51,534 nucleotides of DNA from Insolitispirillum peregrinum (GTDB taxonomy: Bacteria; Pseudomonadota; Alphaproteobacteria; Rhodospirillales; Rhodospirillaceae), in the NCBI RefSeq assembly GCF_900156605.1, contig NZ_FTOA01000012.1, forward strand, positions 1 through 51,534. The letters are read 5' to 3'. Shown in pieces: positions 25,114 to 36,734 of this stretch. Position 1 is the first letter of the stretch, and each line of letters starts with the position of its first letter. The notes beneath the pieces are model-generated. The model did not search any database and was not told where the DNA came from. It saw only the letters and a program-made list of their open reading frames with translations. The position numbers and the translations under genes were made by a program.

Positions 25114-25944
25114 ATGCCGGTCCTGCGTCGTTATTGCCGTAATCCATCGGCCATGCTGGGTCTGGTGATCCTGCTGGCGGTGGTGGTTCTTGCCCTCAGC
25201 GCCGACCAGCTGTTTCCGCGCAATCCCCTTGCGCTGGCCGGTCGTCCGCTGCAATGGCCGTTTGCCTCGCCGCGCTTTTGGCTGGGGACTGACAATCAGG
25301 GGCGGGACATCGCCGCCCAGCTGTTCCATGGTGCCCGTATTTCCCTGCTGATTGGCGTGGTCGCCACCTCGATTGCCATTGCGCTGGGGATTCTGGTCGG
25401 GGCGGTGGCGGGCTATTATGGCGGTGTCGTGGACGAGGTGCTGATGCGCCTGACCGATGCCTTCCAGATTCTGCCCAATTTCCTGTTGCTGCTGTTGCTG
25501 ATTGCCGTCTTTGGCTCGCGCCTTGAAACGGTGGTGATTGCCATCGGCGTTGTCTCCTGGCCCGCACCGGCCCGCCTGACCCGCGCCGAAGTCCTCAGCC
25601 TGCGCCACCGGGAATTTGTCGAAGCCGGTCGGCTGGCCGGATTGCGCGACCTGCGGCTGATCTTTGGGGAAATCCTGCCCAACGCCCTGCCGCCGGTGAT
25701 TGTCTATGCCAGCGTGGTGATGGCCACCGCCATCCTGCTGGAAAGTGCCCTCGCCTTCCTCAACCTGTCCGATCCCAACGTCCCGTCCTGGGGCAATCTG
25801 GTCGGACAGGGCCGCGCCGTCCTGCGCTCGGAATGGTATGTCTGCGCCTTGCCCGGTATCGCAATCCTGTTGACCGTGCTGGGTGTTTCGCTGGCTGGAC
25901 AGGGCCTGAACGATGCCCTTAACCCTCGACTGGATGAGCAATGA
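25114..25944 (+). CDS. ABC transporter permease, DppC family
   Basis: 276 residues. N-terminal OppC-type helix, LGTDNQGRDIAAQLFHGAR (family block), five further TM helices and the EAA loop (REFVEAGRLAGLRDLRLI). It begins 3 bp after the DppB-like stop, and its stop overlaps the ATPase start as ATGA. Partner of the DppB-like permease in the inner membrane. Confidence 0.93.
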   Translation: MPVLRRYCRNPSAMLGLVILLAVVVLALSADQLFPRNPLALAGRPLQWPFASPRFWLGTDNQGRDIAAQLFHGARISLLIGVVATSIAIALGILVGAVAGYYGGVVDEVLMRLTDAFQILPNFLLLLLLIAVFGSRLETVVIAIGVVSWPAPARLTRAEVLSLRHREFVEAGRLAGLRDLRLIFGEILPNALPPVIVYASVVMATAILLESALAFLNLSDPNVPSWGNLVGQGRAVLRSEWYVCALPGIAILLTVLGVSLAGQGLNDALNPRLDEQ

Positions 25945-27563
25945 GTCCTCGGCTTGTTATCGACCACCTGTCGGTCGCCCTGCCGCGCGGTGCTGACCGG
26001 GCGCTGGCGTTGAATGATATCTCGCTCACCATTGCCCCCAACGAGATCCTGTGTCTGGTCGGGGAAAGCGGATCGGGCAAATCCACCGCCGGTCGGGCAA
26101 TCATGCGCCTGCTGCCGCCGTCGGTGCGGATCAGTGCCGGGGCGATCACCCTTGACGGTGCCGACATTCTGGCCCTGTCGGACGCCGACATGCGCGCCGT
26201 TCGCGGGGCACGGATCGGGATGATCTTTCAGGAGCCGATGACCGCCCTCAATCCGTTGCGCACCATCGGCGACCAGATCGGCGAAGTGTTTGAAGTACAC
26301 ACCACCCTCAGCAAAGCCGAACGGCAGGCGCGGGTGCTGGACTTGCTGGCCGAAGTGCTGATCCCCGATCCGCAGGCCGCCGCCCGCGCCTATCCGCATC
26401 AGTTGTCCGGTGGGCAACGGCAGCGGGCGATGATTGCCATGGCGCTGGCGCTGGAACCCACGGTGCTGATTGCCGACGAACCGACCACCGCGCTGGATGT
26501 CACCACGCAAGCGCAAATCCTGAAGCTGATCCGCGACCTGCAACACCGGCATGGCACCGCCGTGCTGTTCATCACCCACGACTTTGGCGTGGTGGCCGAA
26601 ATCGCCGACCGGGTGGCGGTGATGCAGTCGGGCCAGATCGTCGAACAAGGCCCGGCCAGTGACATTCTGAATCAGCCCACCCACCCTTACACCCAAAGCC
26701 TGATTGCTGCCGTGCCCTCCCTGCATCCGACCTCCCGCGCGGTGGTGGCCGGACCGGTGGCGCTGGCGGTCGAGGGGCTGGGCAAAACCTATGGCCGGAA
26801 AGGCTGGTTCGGCAGCGGTCGCGTCACCCATGCGGTGCGCGATGTGTCCTTTACCCTGCACCGGGGCAGCACGCTGGCGATCGTCGGCGAAAGCGGCTCC
26901 GGCAAATCAACCCTCGCCCGCTGTCTGGTGCGCCTGATTGATGCCGACCGTGGCAGCATTCAACTCGACGGGCAGGACATCCTCCCGCTGTCCCGCCGCG
27001 ACTGGCAGCGCCACAGCCGGAAAATCCAGATGGTCTTTCAGGACCCCTTCGGCTCGCTCAACCCACGCCGGCGGGTCGGCGATCTGGTCGCACAGGGACA
27101 GGTGTTGCGCGGGACACCGCGCCCGGCGGCGCTGGAGAAAGCCCGAGACCTGTTCGCCCGCGTCGGACTGGACCCCGAAGCCATCAGCCGCTTCCCGCAC
27201 GAATTTTCCGGTGGTCAACGCCAGCGGATCGGGCTGGCGCGGGCACTGGCGGTCAATCCTGAAATCCTGATTGCCGATGAACCGGTTTCGGCGCTGGATG
27301 TGTCGGTTCAGGCGCAGGTGCTGACCCTGCTGCATGATTTGCAGCAAGAGCTGGGGCTGACGGTGCTGTTCATCACCCACGACCTGCGGGTTGCGACCCA
27401 GATTGCCGATCAGGTGCTGGTGATGCACAACGGCGCGGTGGTCGAGGCCGGAGCCTGCGCCGAGGTTCTCAACAGGCCGCAGCACCCCTATACCCGGAGT
27501 CTGGTGCAAGCCATTCCGGGGCGGCACTGGACCCCGCCGGCGCTGTCTGCCGGGGTGGGTTAA
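25941..27563 (+). CDS. Dipeptide/opine ABC transporter ATPase, DppD-DppF fusion
   Basis: 540 residues: two ABC modules in one chain, as in glutathione and some dipeptide importers. Module 1 (about 5-255): Walker [14 protein letters not shown], signature [15 protein letters not shown], Walker [13 protein letters not shown]. Module 2 (about 275-525): [40 protein letters not shown]. Each carries the oligopeptide-ATPase tail ([15 protein letters not shown] and [15 protein letters not shown]). Last gene of the cluster. Its stop overlaps the stop of the convergent Rrf2 gene by 4 bp. Confidence 0.94.
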   Translation: MSPRLVIDHLSVALPRGADRALALNDISLTIAPNEILCLVGESGSGKSTAGRAIMRLLPPSVRISAGAITLDGADILALSDADMRAVRGARIGMIFQEPMTALNPLRTIGDQIGEVFEVHTTLSKAERQARVLDLLAEVLIPDPQAAARAYPHQLSGGQRQRAMIAMALALEPTVLIADEPTTALDVTTQAQILKLIRDLQHRHGTAVLFITHDFGVVAEIADRVAVMQSGQIVEQGPASDILNQPTHPYTQSLIAAVPSLHPTSRAVVAGPVALAVEGLGKTYGRKGWFGSGRVTHAVRDVSFTLHRGSTLAIVGESGSGKSTLARCLVRLIDADRGSIQLDGQDILPLSRRDWQRHSRKIQMVFQDPFGSLNPRRRVGDLVAQGQVLRGTPRPAALEKARDLFARVGLDPEAISRFPHEFSGGQRQRIGLARALAVNPEILIADEPVSALDVSVQAQVLTLLHDLQQELGLTVLFITHDLRVATQIADQVLVMHNGAVVEAGACAEVLNRPQHPYTRSLVQAIPGRHWTPPALSAGVG

Positions 27564-28009
27564 ATATCGTAAAACAGGGCGGCCTCCTTTGGCTGCCCCT
27601 TTGCCGCCATCTCCGCCAGGGTGTAGTTGTCCAGCACCGCCGCAATCGCGTCGCGGACTTCCCCCATCACCGCATGAAGGGCGCAGGTCGCCTCATCCCG
27701 GCAGTCATCACAGCGGCGATAGAACTTGCGCGAGACACAGGGCACCGGCGCCAGCGGCCCGTCAAGAGCCCGCACCAGATCGCCCACCCGGATATCTTTG
27801 GGCTTCACCGCCAGTGAATAACCGCCACCCTTGCCTTTTTTGCTGTTGAGGTAGCCGCTGTTTTTCAACTCGAGCAGGATCGCATCAAGGAATTTTTTCG
27901 GGATGGTTTCCGCTTCGGCGATATCCTGAATGACCACCACAGACTGATCCTGCTGCCGAGCCAGATAAATCATGGCTTTCAAACCATACTTGGCCTTGCT
28001 GGATAACAT
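27560..28009 (-). CDS. Rrf2 family transcriptional regulator with cysteine cluster
   Basis: 149 residues. N-terminal winged helix-turn-helix (MLSSKAKYGLKAMIYLARQ, then IPKKFLDAILLELKNSGYL and the wing SKKGKGGGYSLA). The C-terminal part has four Cys (PCVSRKFYRRCDDC and ATCALH), so an Fe-S cluster or thiol switch is likely, as in IscR, NsrR and RsrR relatives. CymR, of the same family, controls cysteine metabolism in Firmicutes. Convergent with the ATC-hydrolase/ABC cluster, it is a candidate regulator of that cluster. GGAG precedes the ATG, and a palindrome at 28,052-28,079 may be its operator. Confidence 0.9.
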   Translation of the reverse strand: MLSSKAKYGLKAMIYLARQQDQSVVVIQDIAEAETIPKKFLDAILLELKNSGYLNSKKGKGGGYSLAVKPKDIRVGDLVRALDGPLAPVPCVSRKFYRRCDDCRDEATCALHAVMGEVRDAIAAVLDNYTLAEMAAKGQPKEAALFYDI

Positions 28010-28402
28010 GGGGTCGCTCCTTGGACTATCGGCAACAGACAGAAATCGCCAATGACATAATACGGACAGGTTACGTCATAAAGCATTATTAAACCGTAGA
28101 AATCAGTATATTTGAAAAAATCTCCATACATTTTTGATTTTTAATCGAAAAATAACACCTATATTTTGCCAACCGATCAAAAACCCTGAATTTTTGCATG
28201 GTATACACATAAAATCTCTTTTCCCCGAATCACCATCCCGCACAGTGCCTTGGTGGATGGATGTGTGTACGTTTGGTGAAATTCACTGCATTTACGGATT
28301 ACGTCCTTCTTTTCCACTACAAATATATCCTCCGTCAGAGGGATAATCGCCAGCTTGCGACATCTCGTTCATCCTTTCCCATCTCACCGGACAGGGGGCA
28401 CA
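28010..28402. other. Divergent intergenic region, AT-rich
   Basis: 393 bp between the Rrf2 gene and the hemerythrin chemoreceptor gene. It holds the palindrome at 28,052-28,079, then AT-rich DNA (about 28,075-28,215) and no coding ORF. Promoters of both genes must lie here; I could not fix either. Confidence 0.4.
28052..28079. promoter_or_regulatory. Candidate Rrf2 operator
   Basis: Inverted repeat ATGACATAA-N10-TTACGTCAT (one mismatch in 9-bp arms), 43-70 bp upstream of the Rrf2 start codon. Rrf2 dimers bind such dyads and usually autoregulate. Binding is inferred from position and symmetry only. Confidence 0.4.
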
Positions 28403-30775
28403 ATGAAGATTACGGCTCTTTCCATCGGTTCGAAGATTCTTCTCGCCTGTAGCGGTGTGGTCATTGCTGCCTTGCTGACCTTTGCCATCTACCTCAATTA
28501 CCACCAGACGAAAGACATCAGCCAATCCCTGCAAGCCCGCGTGCAGGAAAGCGGAACCCTGGCCAACCAGACCATTTCCAACTGGCTGAACGGCCGCCTG
28601 TCGCTGATCGAAAATCTGCGGGATGACGTGGCACGCGCCCCCACGGTTGACAGCATCCACGCACTGGAGCGCGAAGGCTCCCTCGTCCAGCGTTTCATGT
28701 ACAGTTATTTTGGCGGTGCGGACGGCAGCATGTACATGCACCCGGACGAAGAAAGCCTGCCTGCTGGATATGACCCTCGCACCCGCCCATGGTACAAGGA
28801 TGCCATCGCCGCCAAAAGCAGCATCGTCACCGAGCCTTATGTCGATGCGACCTCGGGCGGGTTGGTGGTCACCATTGCCTCTCCGGTCGGCAAGCCCGAG
28901 GCGCCGATGGGTGTGGTCGGCGCCGATATCAGTCTGGATGCCATGACCAGACTGGTCGGCAGCGTCGATCTGGGCGGGATCGGACACGCCTTTCTGGTCA
29001 GCGACAAGGGAACCATCCTGATCCACTCTGACAAGTCCCTGACCCTGAAACCCCTGAAGGATGTCTATCCTGGCTTTACCACCCCGCTCGACAGCCCGGC
29101 GGCACGCCAGTTGTCAGATGCCAATGACAGCACCCTCGTTGCCTTCACCCCGGTCGAAGGCCTGCCCGGCGTCACATGGTATCTGGGGGCCGCCATTGAT
29201 CGCGATGCTGCCTTTGCTCCCTTGCAGGGCTTCCGCCTCAGCATGCTGGTGATGACGGTCATCCTGCTGGCGGCGATCATTGCGCTGGTGGGCTATACCA
29301 TCCACGTTCTGGTGTCAAAACCGGTGCTGGCGATGACAGGGGTGATGAGGAAACTGACCGAAGGCACCCTTGACGTCGACGTCCCTTACGACGGGCGGCG
29401 GGATGAAATCGGGCAAATGGCCGCCTCGGTCCGTCATTTCCGCGAACAGTTGCAACTGGTCCGCCAGATGGAGCAGGACAAGATCGAACAGGTGATCCGT
29501 TCGGAACGCCACCGCAAGGCCGCCCTCAGCAAACTGGTCCACAGTCTGGAAAGCACCGTCGGCAGCGTGGCGCAGGAACTGACCAGCGCCGCAGCAGAAA
29601 TGCATGATTCGTCGAGTGAAATGGCCTCGGTCGCCGACATGACCAGTGCCAAGGCCGCCACCGTCAGTGCGGCAGCGGAACAGACCTCGGTCAATGTGCA
29701 GACGGTGGCCTCGGCAGCAGACGAGCTGTCGGCGTCGAGTTCCGATATCGAACGGCAAGTCACCCTGTCGCGGGACATTGCCGCTCAGGCCGACCGCGAG
29801 GCACAGGCCACCACCGACGCCGTGCTGGCCCTGTCTGCAGATGTCGGCAAGATCGGGGACATTGTGCGCCTGATCACCGACATTGCCAACCAGACCAACC
29901 TGCTGGCGCTGAATGCCACCATCGAAGCCGCCCGTGCCGGGGACGCAGGCAAGGGCTTTGCGGTGGTGGCCAACGAAGTCAAATCGCTCGCCAACCAGAC
30001 CAGCCGCGCCACCGAAGAAATTTCCGCCAGCATTGAAAAAGTGCAAGCCCGCACAGTGGGGGCCGTCGATGCCATTCGCGGCATCACCGAGGTCATCGCC
30101 CGCATGTCGGAAATCTCGTCGTCGGTGGCGCTGGCGGTTGAACAGCAAAACGCCGCCACCAGCGAAATCGCCCGCAGCGTCGATGAAACCTCGCGCGGGA
30201 CACAGGATGTCTCGCGCAGCATCATGGATGTGGAACGCGCTGCCGGGGAAACCGGCGAAGCCGCCAGCCGGATGTCGGCGGCCTCGGACCGGCTGTCCCT
30301 GCACGCCGCCCGCCTGAAAGAAGAAGTGGCAACCTTTGTTGCCCAGATGCGCGCCGACAAGGAAAACATCCGCCTGATCGAATGGAATGCGTCCTTTGAA
30401 ACCGGGATTGCCGCCATCGACCGCCATCACCAGTCGATCATCATCGACCTGAACCGCTTTGCCGGGGAAATGCTGCATGGTGATGGCGTCGGCGCTGCCG
30501 GAAGCATGCTGGAAAAGATGAAAGCCGAAATGGCCCGCCACTTCCACGAGGAAGAGGCCGAAATGAAGGCTCGCCATTACCCTGCCCTGCCCGAACACCA
30601 CCGCCAGCATGCCGATTTCCTGCACCACATGGCAACGCTGGAAAATGACATCAACACCAAGCGGGTGGGGGCGATTTCGGCCTTCTTTGAGTACACTGCC
30701 GACTGGCTGAAAAACCACATCAGCCAGCAGGACCGGGCGTTCATCGACTTTATCCGCGCTCAGGGACGGGCCTGA
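28403..30775 (+). CDS. Chemoreceptor with amino-acid-type dCache sensor and C-terminal hemerythrin
   Basis: 790 residues from ATG 28,403. TM1 (about 10-32), periplasmic dCache, TM2 (about 275-300), HAMP, signalling helix ([18 protein letters not shown]), then a hemerythrin domain (about 655-790). The Cache pocket has the complete amino-acid motif Y123, R128, W130, Y131, Y146, D148, D175, at the spacing I recall for PctA, predicting L-amino acid binding. The hemerythrin keeps di-iron ligands: His in [20 protein letters not shown] and the final HISQQD. The receptor may thus join an external amino acid signal to internal oxygen. No CheR-tethering pentapeptide is seen. Confidence 0.93.
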   Translation: MKITALSIGSKILLACSGVVIAALLTFAIYLNYHQTKDISQSLQARVQESGTLANQTISNWLNGRLSLIENLRDDVARAPTVDSIHALEREGSLVQRFMYSYFGGADGSMYMHPDEESLPAGYDPRTRPWYKDAIAAKSSIVTEPYVDATSGGLVVTIASPVGKPEAPMGVVGADISLDAMTRLVGSVDLGGIGHAFLVSDKGTILIHSDKSLTLKPLKDVYPGFTTPLDSPAARQLSDANDSTLVAFTPVEGLPGVTWYLGAAIDRDAAFAPLQGFRLSMLVMTVILLAAIIALVGYTIHVLVSKPVLAMTGVMRKLTEGTLDVDVPYDGRRDEIGQMAASVRHFREQLQLVRQMEQDKIEQVIRSERHRKAALSKLVHSLESTVGSVAQELTSAAAEMHDSSSEMASVADMTSAKAATVSAAAEQTSVNVQTVASAADELSASSSDIERQVTLSRDIAAQADREAQATTDAVLALSADVGKIGDIVRLITDIANQTNLLALNATIEAARAGDAGKGFAVVANEVKSLANQTSRATEEISASIEKVQARTVGAVDAIRGITEVIARMSEISSSVALAVEQQNAATSEIARSVDETSRGTQDVSRSIMDVERAAGETGEAASRMSAASDRLSLHAARLKEEVATFVAQMRADKENIRLIEWNASFETGIAAIDRHHQSIIIDLNRFAGEMLHGDGVGAAGSMLEKMKAEMARHFHEEEAEMKARHYPALPEHHRQHADFLHHMATLENDINTKRVGAISAFFEYTADWLKNHISQQDRAFIDFIRAQGRA

Positions 30776-30786
30776 ACGCTCTGGCG

Positions 30787-30823
30787 ATGAACAAAAAGGT
30801 CCGGGGGATGCCTTTGTTCATGA
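30787..30823 (+). terminator. Hairpin downstream of the hemerythrin chemoreceptor
   Basis: Imperfect stem ATGAACAAAAAGG / CCTTTGTTCAT with a G-rich loop, 12 bp after the stop. Weak tail. A second hairpin (GCCTGTTCGGTTT / AAACCGGACAGGC, 30,932-30,964) lies in the same 230-bp gap. Confidence 0.4.
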
Positions 30824-31005
30824 TTCTGCCCTTTTGATGTTTTATACCAACAGACAGGCTCTGTGTCAGAGTCTGTCCGGGCGGAGCAAACAGCGGCGTT
30901 CCCGATCGGCAGACGACGACACGACAGGCGCTGGCCTGTTCGGTTTCCTGTAAACCGGACAGGCTGTGGCTGGATGGCCTGCCTGTTGTTGTAAGGACGA
31001 TACCG

Positions 31006-33372
31006 ATGCCCTTCCCTCCGTCTTCTGATGATGACGATCGCCGCCCGGCGGCCCTGCCGCACAGTGCATGGCAGCCCAAACCAGCCTCCCGTTTCCGGCG
31101 TCGGCCCCGCGACCCACAGCAGGATCAACCGAGGGAGCAACGGGAACCGCGCATGACGCGCGACCCACAGGCCTCCAGCCCACCGCCGCAACAGCCCGCA
31201 CCCCCTCTTTCCGCAACCAGAGCTGGCCCGCAGCCGCCCCGGCCCGCCCCCACGGCGTCGGCCTCAACCGCACGACGGGATGCTCCTCCCCCGCCACCAC
31301 CCCGCCCCCCTGCCCGCCGACAGGGCAACAGCCGTCCACCGCGCCCGCCCCGCCGTCTGTTCGGGCGCCTGCTGCGCTGGGCTGCCGTCCTGTTCATCTG
31401 GGGTGTTGCCTCTGTCGGGGTACTGGTGGCGTGGTATGCCCACGATCTGCCCTCGCTGGCCGATGTCAGTTCCGCCACCCGCCGCCCGTCCCTGCTGATC
31501 GAGGGCAGCGACGGCAGCATCATCGCCAACTATGGCGACCTGTACGGCGAAGTGATCGACGTGTCAGAGCTGCCCCCCTGGGTACCGGGAGCGGTGATTT
31601 CCATCGAAGACCGCCGGTTCTATGACCATCACGGCGTCGATCCGCTCGGCTTGCTGCGCGCGGTGGTGGTCAATGTGCAAAAGGGCCGGATGGCACAGGG
31701 CGGCTCGACCCTGACCCAGCAGGTGGTGAAGAACGTCTTCCTGTCACAGGAACGCACCCTCAAGCGCAAGGTGCAGGAGCTGTTGCTGTCGCTGTGGCTG
31801 GAACGGACCTTTACCAAGCAGCAGATCCTGACCCTGTACCTCAACCGGGTCTATCTGGGGGCCGGAACCTATGGCGTCGAAGCCGCCGCCCAGCGCTATT
31901 TTGGCGTCTCGGCCCGGCAGGTCACGCCGTTTCAGGCTGCCGTGCTGGCCGGTCTGCTGAAAGCCCCGTCCCGCTACAGCCCGGCCAGCAACCCCGATCT
32001 CGCCACCAGCCGTGCCAGCGTGGTGCTGAATGCGATGGTGGAAAACGGCGTTCTCACCCAGCAGCAGGCCCAGCAGGCGCTGGCAACCGCCCCCACCGCG
32101 CTGGCCAATGCCAGCAAGGCCCGCCCCGGTCGCTATTTCTCTGACTGGGTGATGGAACAGGTCGATGATCTGGCCGGTTCGGTATCGCAGGACCTGATCA
32201 TCAAGACCACCCTCGACCCTACCATTCAGGCCGCTGCCGAGCAGGCGCTGGCCAAAACCCTCGACAGCAAGGGCCCCGCCGCCAACGCAGGCGAAGGGGC
32301 GATGGTGGTGCTGACCCCCGACGGAGCGGTACGGGCAATGGTCGGTGGCCGCAGCTATGCCAACAGCCAGTATAACCGCGCCGTTCAGGCCCTGCGCCAA
32401 CCCGGCTCGTCGTTCAAGCCGTTCGTCTATCTCGCCGGACTGGAAAGCGGCCTGCTGCCCGATGATGCGGTCGAAGACGCCCCGATCACCATCAGTGGCT
32501 GGTCGCCGGAAAACTTTGATCACCGCTATCACGGGCAAGTCACCCTGCGCGACGCCGTTGCCAACTCGCTGAATACGGTTGCCGTGCGTGTCAGCCAGCG
32601 GGCCGGTCTGCAACAGGTGATAAGCGTTGCCCATCGGCTGGGGATTACCGCCGACCTGCAACCGACGCCCTCGCTGGCACTGGGAACGCAGGAAACGGCG
32701 GTGCTGCCGCTGGTCGGGGCCTATGCCGCCTTTGCCAATGGCGGCTATGCCGCGCCGCCGTTCGGGATCAGTGAAATCACCACCCGCGACGGCCAAATTC
32801 TATATCTGCATCAGCAGGGTGAGCAAAAGCAGGTCATCCGCCCGCAGGATGTCGGCAACATGAATCAGTTGCTGTCCGGCGTCATCCAGTCCGGCACTGG
32901 CAAACGCGCCGCCATCGGACGCCCGGCAGCGGGCAAGACCGGCACCAGCGCCGATTACCGCGATGCCTGGTTCATCGGCTATACCGCCGATTACGTGGCC
33001 GGGGTGTGGATTGGCAACGACAACAATACCCCGATGAAGAGGGTGACCGGCGGTTCGTTGCCCGCCGATGTCTGGCGCGAGGTGATGCTGGCAGCGCAAA
33101 AGGGCAAGCCGATGCGGGACCTGCCGGTCGGAGAAACCGACGACCTGATCGGTCGCCTGCTGCGCAGCGTGCTGGGCGAAGACAGCCCGCGTCCATCGAA
33201 CGCGCCGTACACCAACCCGCTGTCGGCCAGCGAAGAGCCACAGGAGCTGGCACCACAGCAGCCGGCCCCCGAGGCGCAGCGCAATCGTCCGGCCCCCTTG
33301 CTGAATGGCACAATTCAGCCCGACGGCTCTCTGACCCATCAGCAGGTCATTGATTTGTTCAACAAGAATTAA
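31006..33372 (+). CDS. Class A penicillin-binding protein (PBP1A family)
   Basis: 788 residues, bifunctional peptidoglycan glycosyltransferase/transpeptidase. A long Pro/Arg-rich cytoplasmic tail (about 1-120) precedes one TM helix (about 123-145). GT51 domain: EDRRFYDHHGVDPLG with catalytic Glu, then GGSTLTQQVVKN and LYLNRVYLGAG. Transpeptidase: SxxK Ser in PGSSFKPF, SxN in NSLNTVAV and KTGTS. The C-terminal ~70 residues are Pro/Gln-rich. Only the ATG at 31,006 with AAGGACG upstream is considered; starting at a later Met (residue 50) would shorten the tail but keep all domains. Confidence 0.93.
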   Translation: MPFPPSSDDDDRRPAALPHSAWQPKPASRFRRRPRDPQQDQPREQREPRMTRDPQASSPPPQQPAPPLSATRAGPQPPRPAPTASASTARRDAPPPPPPRPPARRQGNSRPPRPPRRLFGRLLRWAAVLFIWGVASVGVLVAWYAHDLPSLADVSSATRRPSLLIEGSDGSIIANYGDLYGEVIDVSELPPWVPGAVISIEDRRFYDHHGVDPLGLLRAVVVNVQKGRMAQGGSTLTQQVVKNVFLSQERTLKRKVQELLLSLWLERTFTKQQILTLYLNRVYLGAGTYGVEAAAQRYFGVSARQVTPFQAAVLAGLLKAPSRYSPASNPDLATSRASVVLNAMVENGVLTQQQAQQALATAPTALANASKARPGRYFSDWVMEQVDDLAGSVSQDLIIKTTLDPTIQAAAEQALAKTLDSKGPAANAGEGAMVVLTPDGAVRAMVGGRSYANSQYNRAVQALRQPGSSFKPFVYLAGLESGLLPDDAVEDAPITISGWSPENFDHRYHGQVTLRDAVANSLNTVAVRVSQRAGLQQVISVAHRLGITADLQPTPSLALGTQETAVLPLVGAYAAFANGGYAAPPFGISEITTRDGQILYLHQQGEQKQVIRPQDVGNMNQLLSGVIQSGTGKRAAIGRPAAGKTGTSADYRDAWFIGYTADYVAGVWIGNDNNTPMKRVTGGSLPADVWREVMLAAQKGKPMRDLPVGETDDLIGRLLRSVLGEDSPRPSNAPYTNPLSASEEPQELAPQQPAPEAQRNRPAPLLNGTIQPDGSLTHQQVIDLFNKN

Positions 33373-33383
33373 GGGTAACAGGG

Positions 33384-33441
33384 GTGTGGAGCGCTGCTCC
33401 ACACCTCGCCGGGGCCTTGAGGCCCCGGACCCCGTTCTTAT
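33384..33441 (-). repeat. Partial copy of the MITE-like element (GC-rich end only)
   Basis: Two hairpins, GTGTGGAGC/GCTCCACAC and CCGGGGCC/GGCCCCGG, joined by ACCTCG and followed by GGACCCC, nearly identical to the E2 section 16,523-16,571. The rest of the element is missing. It fills the gap between two convergent genes and may serve as their bidirectional terminator. Confidence 0.65.
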
Positions 33442-33454
33442 CATGGTTAAAAAG

Positions 33455-34861
33455 TCAGGCTTGCGGCTCGTCTTCAGCCCCGGGCGCTTCCGGCGTGGCG
33501 GTTTCCAGCCGTTCCAGCACCGCGACAAAGAAGCCGTCGGTGTCATGTTCGGCGGGATCAAGGCGCAGGTACGGCCCGCTGACCGGACACGGCACCGCCG
33601 GGTTGACCAGCTCCGGCCACAGGTCGGCCACCGACAGCAGACGATAGGCCGCGCCCTGTTCGGCGAGGAAGCTTTCCACCTGCCGCTCGTTTTCTTCCGG
33701 CAGCAACGAGCAGGTGGCATAGATCACCCGGCCCCCCGGCTTGGCCAGACGGGCGGCGCTGCGCAGGATGCGGGCCTGCAGAGCGGTCAGCTCGGCCAGC
33801 ATCTCTTCACTCATCCGCCACTTGGCATCCGGGTTGCGCCGCCAGGTGCCGGTCCCCGAGCACGGGGCATCGATCAGCACCCGGTCATAGGTTCCCTTCG
33901 ACCGCTTCACCCACTTGTCAGTTTCACTGCTGAGCACCCGGCGGGTGACGTTGTGCGCCCCGGCCCGCTTCAGACGCTCCGCCGAGCGGTCCACCCGGCC
34001 CTGAGACACGTCACAGGCCACCAGACGGCCCTTGTTCTGCATCTCAGCCGCCAGAGCCAGCGTCTTGCCACCGGCACCGGCGCAGAAATCGACCACCGAC
34101 ATCCCCGGGCGGGCACCCGCCAGCAGGGCGACCAGTTGCGAGCCTTCATCCTGCACTTCGACCAGACCGCCACGGAACGCATTGGTGGCCGCCAGATTGG
34201 CGCGGCCCGCCAGCCGCAGGGCCAGCGGCGAATAATGCCCCGGCACCGCTTCAACGCTTTCTTCGTCGGTACCCTCGGCAAGGGCAATAATCGCATTGTC
34301 GCGGTCACACTTCAGGGTGTTCACCCGCAGGTCCACCGGAGCCTCTTTGGTCAGGGCATCAAGCAAGGTCGGCAGGTGATCGCCGTAAATATCCTTCAGG
34401 TAAGTGGCCACCCACGCCGGGACTTCGCCGCGCACCCACACCGGCATGCCGTTGTGGTTCAGCGGCTTGCCACGCAGGAAGCGCACCACCGCCCGTTCGT
34501 GTTCGTTCAGTGGGCGCGGCGCGTAGATTTCACCGGTACACAGACCGTCAACCCCGGCCAGCCCCATGCCTTCGACCAGCACCAGATAGGTCAGGATGCG
34601 GGCGCGCGGGCGGATGCTGTCCCAGTCCGGGCGTTCGCCGTTGGCCCAGGTGTCGGCTGCCGCTTCGCGGAACCACCAGGTCAGACGGGCCCAATGGCGC
34701 ATGGTGCCCCACACCCGCATCGAGATGGCGCGGCGATCCTTGGAACCGATAAAGCGCCGGTCACGGAAAAAAGCCGCCGCCGTCCCATCGGCGGGGCGGG
34801 ACGTTCCGGCGATGGTCTCCAGCAGATCAATGGCAGCCTGCAGGCGAGCGTCGTCTTTCAT
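33455..34861 (-). CDS. rsmB: 16S rRNA m5C methyltransferase, RsmB-like (NOL1/NOP2/Sun)
   Basis: 468 residues from ATG 34,861; 36 upstream codons are left out. N-terminal NusB-like RNA-binding helices (about 1-150), a linker, then the SAM domain: FCAGAGGKTLALAAEM, the motif IV DAPCSGTGTWRRNPDAKW with one catalytic Cys and YATCSLLPEENERQ with the other. Two Cys in these motifs are the hallmark of RNA m5C enzymes. Predicted target is 16S rRNA C967. It precedes nothing on its strand except the repeat; guaB lies 120 bp upstream in the same direction. Confidence 0.9.
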   Translation of the reverse strand: MKDDARLQAAIDLLETIAGTSRPADGTAAAFFRDRRFIGSKDRRAISMRVWGTMRHWARLTWWFREAAADTWANGERPDWDSIRPRARILTYLVLVEGMGLAGVDGLCTGEIYAPRPLNEHERAVVRFLRGKPLNHNGMPVWVRGEVPAWVATYLKDIYGDHLPTLLDALTKEAPVDLRVNTLKCDRDNAIIALAEGTDEESVEAVPGHYSPLALRLAGRANLAATNAFRGGLVEVQDEGSQLVALLAGARPGMSVVDFCAGAGGKTLALAAEMQNKGRLVACDVSQGRVDRSAERLKRAGAHNVTRRVLSSETDKWVKRSKGTYDRVLIDAPCSGTGTWRRNPDAKWRMSEEMLAELTALQARILRSAARLAKPGGRVIYATCSLLPEENERQVESFLAEQGAAYRLLSVADLWPELVNPAVPCPVSGPYLRLDPAEHDTDGFFVAVLERLETATPEAPGAEDEPQA

Positions 34862-34981
34862 GGTGGTCTTGTCCTGAATAAAGCGAGAGACGGACACCTT
34901 TTTGCAAGATGCCCGTCTCCCGGATTTTAAAGCCCCAGGAACCGAAGATGATCTCCGGCCTCGGGCCATGCCAACAGGCTC

Positions 34982-36595
<1,614 letters not shown>

Positions 36596-36734
36596 CTAGA
36601 ACTCAGGATAAGGGCCGCTTCTTTGTGATGGAACATGGACAACACCGGGCAACCATCCCCTAATACCCCCTGCCGTCGGCGCTGCGCCTTGCCCGCCCGG
36701 AACTCCATTCCCCCTCTGTCGAGATATGGTCACC

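Noticed and set aside
28153..28179. Sigma-28 (FliA) promoter for the hemerythrin chemoreceptor (TAAC-N15-ACCGATCA)
   Set aside because: The -35 part is poor, no similar site was found before the other two receptors, and many alphaproteobacteria lack FliA.
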